Source of the DNA: Cladorhizidae sp. MBARI D1340-BT2
Taxonomy: Eukaryota > Porifera > Demospongiae > Poecilosclerida > Cladorhizidae
Direction of reading: 5' to 3'
Assembly (NCBI GenBank): GCA_028752905.1
Contig: JAQNBH010000002.1
Location: 17,919,430-17,983,429, forward strand
Length of the DNA: 64,000 nt
Made by a program: the position numbers and the translations under genes
The notes under the pieces: model-generated
Database searches by the model: none
Seen by the model: the letters and a program-made list of their open reading frames with translations, nothing else
Told to the model about the DNA's origin: nothing
In this document: positions 57,370 to 64,000 of the stretch, one piece after another
How the letters are laid out: the number at the start of each line of letters is the position of its first letter
Position numbering within the stretch: position 1 is the first letter of the stretch

Positions 57370-57816
57370 TGGCAGCTAATTAGTTATGCAACTGAATGTA
57401 TCAAGCCTGCTATCACTTATTTCAAGCAGAAATTTGAAGGTGATCTTAAACCAATTGTTACAGCTTTCAAATATTCTAGATTTTTCGATCCAGTCAAGAT
57501 CTCTGAAATCAAACCATGCTCAACTGATGTTGACCACTTGAAAGCCTTTCCTTTCCTCAGTGATCGAATTGAAGATTTAAAAAAAGAGCTTCCTAGTTAC
57601 CTGGCAAAAGTGGATGGTGTTTCTCCTGAGGTGGATAAGTTGGAGTGGTGGAAGAAGTACACAAATGAACTCCCTCACTGGTCTGCTGCTTGCAAATTAG
57701 CATTGCCATCCTCTGCAGCAGCAGAGCGAGTTTTCTCCATTTTATCTAATAGTTTTTCCCAACGACAAACTACTGCATTGGAAGAGACTATTGAAGCATC
57801 TGTTATGCTCCAATAA
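57370..57816 (+). pseudogene. hAT transposase C-terminal fragment
   Basis: Plus strand: CIKPAITYFKQKFEGDLKP, RFFDPVKISEI (57400-57510), LEWWKKYTNELPHWSAACKL (57640-57700), then PSSAAAERVFSILSNSF (57707-57757), the hAT dimerisation motif, ending in a stop at about 57814. The last 92 residues are open. The catalytic part is absent. It differs in sequence from the other hAT relics, so it derives from another family. Confidence 0.82.
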
Positions 57817-58933
57817 TTATAATTACAGAATTACAGAAAGTGATTCATAAACTTTTATTGTATATACCAATTTATTGTGTGTACCAATTAAAGAATTTTC
57901 AGCTGAAAAAAGAATTTCGGGGTGAATTTCAGGCATTATAAAAAGCATTATAGGCAGTTGCATGAGAATTTGAGAATAGCATTATAGGGAGAATTTCGAG
58001 CATAATTTATTGAGCCCTAACCCCAACATTTGCTTGTGGAGTGCAAATTGCCTGGTTAGCATGGTACTTCACTGTCTGATGCCTCCTTTAAAAAATTAGG
58101 ATAGCATCTGATTTACCTGAAGCTGGACCAAATATCCTACCAGTTTCATTATAAACCCTTTACTGACAAAGGATGCCTCTCTTGGCATTGACTTTTCGGT
58201 AATAACTATCTGCCAGAGAGCAATGCAGCAAGAACTTAATCGCTAATCTCCTGGTAGTGGAGCCTGGGTCATTGCCCAAACCAAGCAGTCTTAAAGCACC
58301 TTGTCTCGCCTACTGTCGGAAAATACCTCGAAGGAAATGAGGCTGGTCTAGGCCTAGTTGAGCAGCTAGAGTTCCTTCAGCATTACTGCTAACTTTTTAA
58401 ATTTAATCTTCATATTGTTAAGGCCACAAATATATATAATTTTCCCCCCCCCTTCTGCTATGGTTGTAAGTTCACATACAATTATTGGTCCGATGGTCTC
58501 TGGTCTGCCAGACCTTGTCCTTCGGCTAAGCTTAGATTTTGTAGGTTTGTTGTGGAGTTAGATGGCATATGGAGGAATCGCAGATCGAGAATAGGTAAAG
58601 CACGTTGACTTTTGACACCGAGAGGTCACGGCAAGCTTATGGTGAAGAACTCTTCTACTTGACCTATGATGAAAAATGGGGTGAAAAACTACTGAGGGGT
58701 CATAAAAATAAAAAAAAGCACTTTACACTCTAACCATTGGTCATCCATTTATGGTGCTATCAGAGTACCCACAAATGAACGATCCTTTTCTAGTTCTCCT
58801 ATCAGCCAATCTTCATTAGATGCAGGTGAGGTGAGAACACAGAATGGACTCTATCTCATGAGAAAGGGATTGAATTGAAAACCTGATCATTAATTAAGCA
58901 AAGGAAAAAAGTGCTTTTTAATAATTATGAAGT
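57817..58933. other. No gene recognised
   Basis: GCATTATAGGCAG-like words recur at about 57170, 57933 and 57977, on both sides of the hAT fragment, and may be the sub-terminal repeats of that element. Otherwise no signal. Confidence 0.4.
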
Positions 58934-59106
58934 TCTCAATGAACTCTCAGTTGACATTTAATAATCTTCTCAATAAATTGTATTCTCTCGACGTTTCGAC
59001 TAGATGCTCTAGCCTTCATCAGGAAATGAAGGCTGATGAAAACTAGAGCATCTAGTCGAAATGTTGAGAGAACACAATTTTAAGTTGATTATTACGAAGG
59101 TTATTG
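58934..59106. repeat. Fold-back MITE, copy 7
   Basis: Starts TCAATGAACTCTCAGTTGAC and has both arms: TTCTCTCGACGTTTCGACTA and GATGCTCTAGCCTTCATCAG, then AACTAGAGCATCTAGTCG and AAATGTTGAGAGAAC. One of the best-preserved copies and a good reference for the family. Confidence 0.85.
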
Positions 59107-60355
59107 TCAGGTAAGTCAGGCTTCTTCTCTCAACTGGTATATTTAAGGTTTGAAAGTACATGAATGTTAAATGATTCACTATTTCAGGGGCTTGAGAGAT
59201 CACCAAAAATTCAGGTCTTCAATTTGACATCATATGTGATTGATCATGGCATGCACGTTCCGATTCTTTAGATTCATGTTCAGATTCTTCTGCAATATCT
59301 TCAACCTGTGCATCACACCTTGGCGATCATAGTCATCTGTTTTGTCTTGATCTACATCATCAGCCTCCTCCTCAGACTCCCTTGTCTCTTGTACTTTGAC
59401 AAAAACTAAACATGATAGTATTCTGCTAGCTGGCAATTTTCACACTAATTAACCATGAATGTGTTAAAAACCATTTTTTGGTTTTACCTCTGATAGTACC
59501 TTTCACTGTTGTGTGAAAATCCCTTGCTTGCCAAAAGTCGGGGTAAAAATGAGAAGCTGAAGAACACACATAAAAACCCGACAAGTGTTCTTGAAGTACA
59601 TTGTGCCAAATAGCCAAGGAAATGCTATCTAGTAGGCCAAGTTCCTTACTGTTGACAACTAGATCATTGAAAGGTAGCAAAGCAAGACTGGAGGACACTT
59701 TTTCTCTGGTAAGAAAGAAGCTAGTAAAAAAATACTTCTTGATGGGTTTCTCTCTCAGGCTAAAAAAAAAAGGGCGATATAGCTGAAACATAGATGTCTT
59801 AAAGTAGTTGATGTAGCTATTCTATAACTTACTCATCCCAGGTCAGGATAATTTTGTAATGGTCTTTTAGTTTTTAGTCATAGTAGACAGGCATTGTATT
59901 GATTCAATTGTACAATAGTTTGTTTCTGCTTGTAACTTCCAATATGCCAGTAAGACATCACAGGAATTCTTGTGTGCCTTGTCCTTTTTTTTTACATGCA
60001 ATCACATCCTTGTGTTTGTTTCTTTGGCGCTGATAAATGAAAGAATAGAGTGTTTTCACTGAGGACAGACCAAACAGTGTCAGAAAGTTCACGTTCAAAT
60101 GCACCAGCACATATCAACTGGTTGTTTTATGAAGAACTAGAGTCATTCATCAATAATAATTATTGTCGATATCAATTGTCGGCCAAAATTACGGAAATCT
60201 AGATGGAAAAAGTATAGTAAACGGAAGGGCGCACGTTTGGCGCGAATTATAGCTAAGTTGTTTTGTTCGTTTGTTTCGCTGGTTAGGCAGAAATAAGAAG
60301 GCCCAGGCAGCATCCAAAGTGTGGGAGGAGAGGAAGGTTAAACTTTCATCGAGCA
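59107..60355. other. No confident gene
   Basis: Two minus-strand frames (59230-59436, acidic, and 59426-59791) have no recognised domain. Poly-A/T tracts are frequent. Part of this may belong to the 5' side of the pogo-like element that follows. Confidence 0.35.
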
Positions 60356-62206
60356 ATCCAGCAGAACAAAACTCAAGGAATGGTTAGATGAGTCCATGTT
60401 ACTGGCCTTAAAAGAAATAAGAGATGGTGCTAAACGGTGCCGTCGAAGGTTTAAAGTCCCCCCTTCCACTCTAAAGGAGAGGATCTCTGGAGGAGTTAAG
60501 CATGGTACGAAACCCGGTCCTTTACCATATGTAAATGAAGCTGAAGAGGCTGAACTTGTTGAATTCATGGAGAAATCTGCTGCCATGGGATATGGCTAAA
60601 CCAAAAGAGAAGTTTTTAGCATCGTAGAGAAAACTTTGAAGAAGAAGGGAAAGGATCTTAAGCACTTCAATGGTGAGGGTTAGTGGATAAGATATATGTA
60701 GCACCATCCTAAGCTCTCATTACGCTCTAGTGACACCCTCTCTAGGGTATGATCCAATGCCGTTACCAAGGCAAATATGGAGAAGTACTTCTTGCTGCTG
60801 AGACACCTTGGTGAAACATGACTTATTGAACAAACCTTCATATATTTACAACATGGATGAGTCCGGGATGCCATTGGACCATAAACAACAAAGAGAATTG
60901 CACCCAAAGGTATTTAAAAAGTTCATGGGCTATCAAGTGGCACCAAGTCCTAAATTACTGTAGTTGCTTGTGGTAATGCCGCTGGGCAAATTCTTCCACC
61001 CATGGTAATATTAAGATTCAATCACGAGTGGTCAGTAGGGAAGGTGCCCGATACGCTTTATGGCATGAGTGAAAATGGATGGATTGACCAGGAATTGTTT
61101 TTTAATTGGTTTGAAGAAATATTTTTAAAACATATTCCGCCACACCATCCAGTGATATTACTGTTTGATGGTCATAGCTCCCACTATACTCCAGAGGATA
61201 TTACAAAAGCTGCAACTCAGTGTGTCATACTATTTTGTATCCTCCCTAATACCACCCATGCTACTCAACCACTTGATGTCAGTTTCTTTGGGCCGCTAAA
61301 GCAGCACTGGTCATTTATATGCCATACATTTTTAACTGAGAACCCTGGAGTCTCTGTGATGAAGTTAAATTTTTCTAGCTTCTTTTCTAAAGCCTGGTAC
61401 AATGCAGCTAAGCCAACTAACATTATAACGGATTCCGAAAGACAGGTGTGTATCCCCTAAATACAAATGATATCACTGTTGTCAAACTCCCATCATCAGA
61501 TAGTGATGGGACTACCGATCGGAGTGCATCTGAGTCACCTGTTAATGTTCCTAGGAAAGATCCAGGGCCAGTGCAAGTGCAGGCATTTAATGAAGAACAG
61601 GCTGATCTATTTCAAACAAGATTTGAAAATGGGTACAATTTGTGTATTGATAGTGACTATGTTGCATTGATGAATCTACACCACCCAGGAGTTCTACCGT
61701 CCAGTAGTACTTGCTCTATGATCATTGGTAATCATGACACTGACATTGAATTGGATGTGTCCATGATCACGAGTAATGTTGATGTAATGGGTGATGGTTT
61801 GTGCTCAACTGCTAGTTCATCTGATGCTTCTGTTGTGCTTCAAACTCCTGAAACAGGCACACCCACTGTTTTTGAAAGCCTTTCTGTCACTAGGAAAGTT
61901 TTGTCATCTCTGTCAGAATTTCTGACATTCCCTTCAACTCCCAAGAGCTCAAAAATAGGGAAAAAGCCTCCTGGTCCTGCAAGAGTGCTGACTAGTCAGC
62001 AGTCGTTAGAGAGCATGTTGGAAAAGGAGAAGAAAAAGAAGGAAGAAGAGGAAGCCGAAGAGAATAGGTTGAAAGTGCGCAAAGAGAAGCGGTTTCAACG
62101 GGAAGCAAAGAAGGAAAGAAAAGCTAAACAACGAGAGTTGAAGCAGATGGAAAGACAGAAGAAAAAAGAGGTGATTGAACATAAGTGCAAAGGAAAGGAA
62201 AGGTAA
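60356..62206 (+). pseudogene. pogo/Tigger-like transposase (DDE_1), lightly broken
   Basis: Plus strand. An N-terminal psq-type helix-turn-helix includes RRRFKVPPSTLKERISGGVK (about 60434-60495), then GPLPYVNEAEEAELVEF. The DDE_1 core follows: YNMDESGMPLDH (about 60847-60882) with the first Asp, VILLFDGHSSHYT (about 61152-61190) with the second, and NTTHATQPLDVSFFGPL (61250-61300) with the third. A long Lys/Glu-rich tail follows (61990-62206), open for 252 residues from 61448. Frame changes or stops lie near 60598, 60680, 60835 and 60920. The element ends were not located. Confidence 0.85.
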
Positions 62207-62587
62207 AAGAAGAAAGGCTTTACCAAGTCTTTTATGACACGGAGCAAGATTGGGAATGGGTTCGCTCCTCAATACAGTGAAAGTACAAACAATGAGTGAA
62301 TGGTCTGCTTTGGCAATTACGTGGATGACATGTCATTGGAAGGAGTTCTTCTTCACAGCTGGGTTCAATGCACAAGTGTGGAGTGGATGAAGTGGATGCA
62401 TGAAGCGTGTGTTTGTAGTGATGACAATTTAGTTTGTCTGCAAAACGGTGATATAACTTGACTTCTGGAAGGCCTATGGAAGCTGGTAATATAATATATA
62501 TAGATGTGGTTGACAGAAATTCAGTTGTGAATTTTGATGTCTGTTTTCTATATCTACAGACAGCACAGTTTTCCCTTTAGATACAGG
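62207..62587. other. No gene recognised
   Basis: Probably the 3' part of the pogo-like element, with no further motif visible. Confidence 0.35.
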
Positions 62588-62772
62588 TAACGAACTTCAC
62601 TCAACATTTCCGCAGGATGCTCTAGTTTCATCAGGAATTATTCCTGGTGAATACTAGATTCCTGTTGAAGGCTAGATTCCTGATGAAGGCTAGCTGCAAT
62701 GAAACATTGAGTGACCAAATCTAAGTTGATTATTGAAAAAGTTTTACACAGTGTCAACTGAGAGTTTATTAA
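62588..62772. repeat. Fold-back MITE, copy 8
   Basis: Diverged copy with CACTCAACATTTCCGCAGG, ATGCTCTAGTTTCATCAGG and a partial triplication of TTCCTGATGAAGGCTAG in the centre. Ends GTGTCAACTGAGAGTTTA. Confidence 0.7.
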
Positions 62773-63199
62773 GACATTCTATAAGCTTTAAACACGAGGT
62801 ACTGATGGCACAACAGTCATTCCGCAACATGAAATTTTCATTTTGGTTCGATGTTATAGAGGAAACGAGCATCTTGGCCAATATCTCTGATATACTACTT
62901 CATTGTGTATTTCACTGGCTTACTGGTTAGTTTGCTCATGGAATAACCAGATACAGTTAGCAAGCATAGCCACCGTAAAGGGACAAGAGCAACTGGACAG
63001 TCCAATGTTTTCCCAAATTGATGATGCCCAGAACAGAGTTTCTTGTCATCCATTAGGTTGCTGACTCAGAAGACCTTGTTTGTCAACAACATCTCCAGAA
63101 ATGGTGATGTATATGTTTCAATATTTAGTGTGCATAAAAATTTTTATTCCATATACAGCGATGTTGCTCATATTTTATATGGATCTGTTGTCATAAACA
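62773..63199. other. No gene recognised
   Basis: AT-rich spacer. No domain or repeat was identified. Confidence 0.4.
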
Positions 63200-64000
63200 A
63201 ATGATCACGATAAAATATCACAGGATATTGATTAACTAAGTATATGAATTCAGTACCAAAATAAGCTCTTGGTAAACCTTCATTGCCACAGTCATCTTTG
63301 TCACTGCCTTCATTGCTACACTCTTCCACATCACTGCCTTCATTGCTACACTCTTCCACATCAGTGCCTTCATTGCTACACTCTTCCATGTCACTGCCTT
63401 CATTGCTACTCTCTTCCACATCACTGCCTTCATTACTACACTCTTCCACATCAGTGCCTTCATTGCTACACTCTTCCACATCACTGCCTTCATTGCTACA
63501 CTCTTCCACATCAGTGCCTTCATTGCTACACTCTTCCACCTCACTGCCTTCATTGCTACACTATTCCATATCAGTGCCTTCATTGCTACACTCTTCCACA
63601 TCACTGCCTTCATTGTTACACTCTTCCACATCAGTGCCTTCATTGCTACACTCTTCCATGTCACTGCCTTCATTGCTACACTCTTCCACATCACTGCCTT
63701 CATTGCTACACTCTTCCACATCAGTGCCTTCATTGTTACACTCTTCCATAATTATCATTGCCTTCATTGCTACATTCTTCCATGTCACTGCCTACATTGC
63801 CACTATATTCATTATCACTGCCTTCACCGCAGCCTTGTTCATAACATCATCTAAATTATCAGAGGGCAATCTCTTTTACTGTAACTGTTGCTGCTGTCAA
63901 ATGTATTGCTACAGTATACAGTCTACACTAACATCGAGCTGAACATTGTTGGCTTATTTTCATGCAGCCATCTTTCTTGTGTTACAACCAGAGCCTCACT
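63200..64000. repeat. Dispersed repeat, copy B, with 30-bp minisatellite; cut by right window edge
   Basis: Homologous to 2192-2790 in the same orientation. Array 63298-63833 has about 17 units, longer and more uniform than copy A. On the minus strand the decapeptide period is VEECSNEG(S/T)D, with S and T alternating through the middle of the array, giving a 60-bp higher-order period. After the array come the same unique words (AGAGGGCAATCTCTTTTACT, ACTAACATCGAGCTGAA) as in copy A. Confidence 0.85.

Noticed and set aside
63298..63833. CRISPR array
   Set aside because: Units are directly tandem without unique spacers, and the genome is animal-like.

Overview
The window looks like animal nuclear DNA. 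It is AT-rich, carries a spliced multi-exon receptor gene with GT-AG introns, and is otherwise dominated by transposons and minisatellites. No bacterial operons, rRNA or convincing tRNA genes were seen. An early-branching animal such as a demosponge fits best (an Ig/FN3 receptor in a small-intron genome full of hAT, piggyBac, pogo and Ty3 elements), but this placement is inference.

Layout: 1-1880 is a decayed hAT transposase on the minus strand, cut by the window edge. 2192-2790 is the first of two copies of a dispersed repeat with a 30-bp minisatellite; the second copy runs off the right edge (63200-64000). 4602-7212 is a 2.6-kb minisatellite of 15-bp units. 7932-8487 is a two-armed MITE. 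8901-13244 is a complete, apparently young Ty3/gypsy element of CsRn1-like type on the minus strand: 179-bp LTRs differing at one base, an ATGG target duplication, a tRNA-Trp primer site, gag, a -1 slip heptamer and an uninterrupted pol. 13812-17078 is a complete piggyBac element with TTAA duplications, matching 16-bp terminal repeats and an uninterrupted transposase once one intron is removed.

17290-38712 holds the only host gene I can reconstruct: 11 coding exons on the plus strand encoding a 419-residue type I membrane protein (signal peptide, Ig-like domain, two FN3 domains, Ser/Thr stalk, transmembrane helix, short tail). The exon phases agree at every junction. Its introns contain a hAT relic, fold-back MITEs, microsatellites and long poly-G tracts.

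38713-64000 is mostly repeats: a 66-bp satellite, a broken piggyBac copy, relics of hAT elements, a non-LTR reverse transcriptase relic on the minus strand, several minisatellites (26 to about 56 bp units), and a pogo/Tigger-like transposase with its DDD triad but broken frames.

The most unusual content is the pair of adjacent, complete and potentially mobile elements of different classes, the domain-per-exon receptor, an unclassified fold-back MITE family with eight copies here, and an RG-rich segment shared by both piggyBac copies. All family assignments are by motif reading; no database search was possible.
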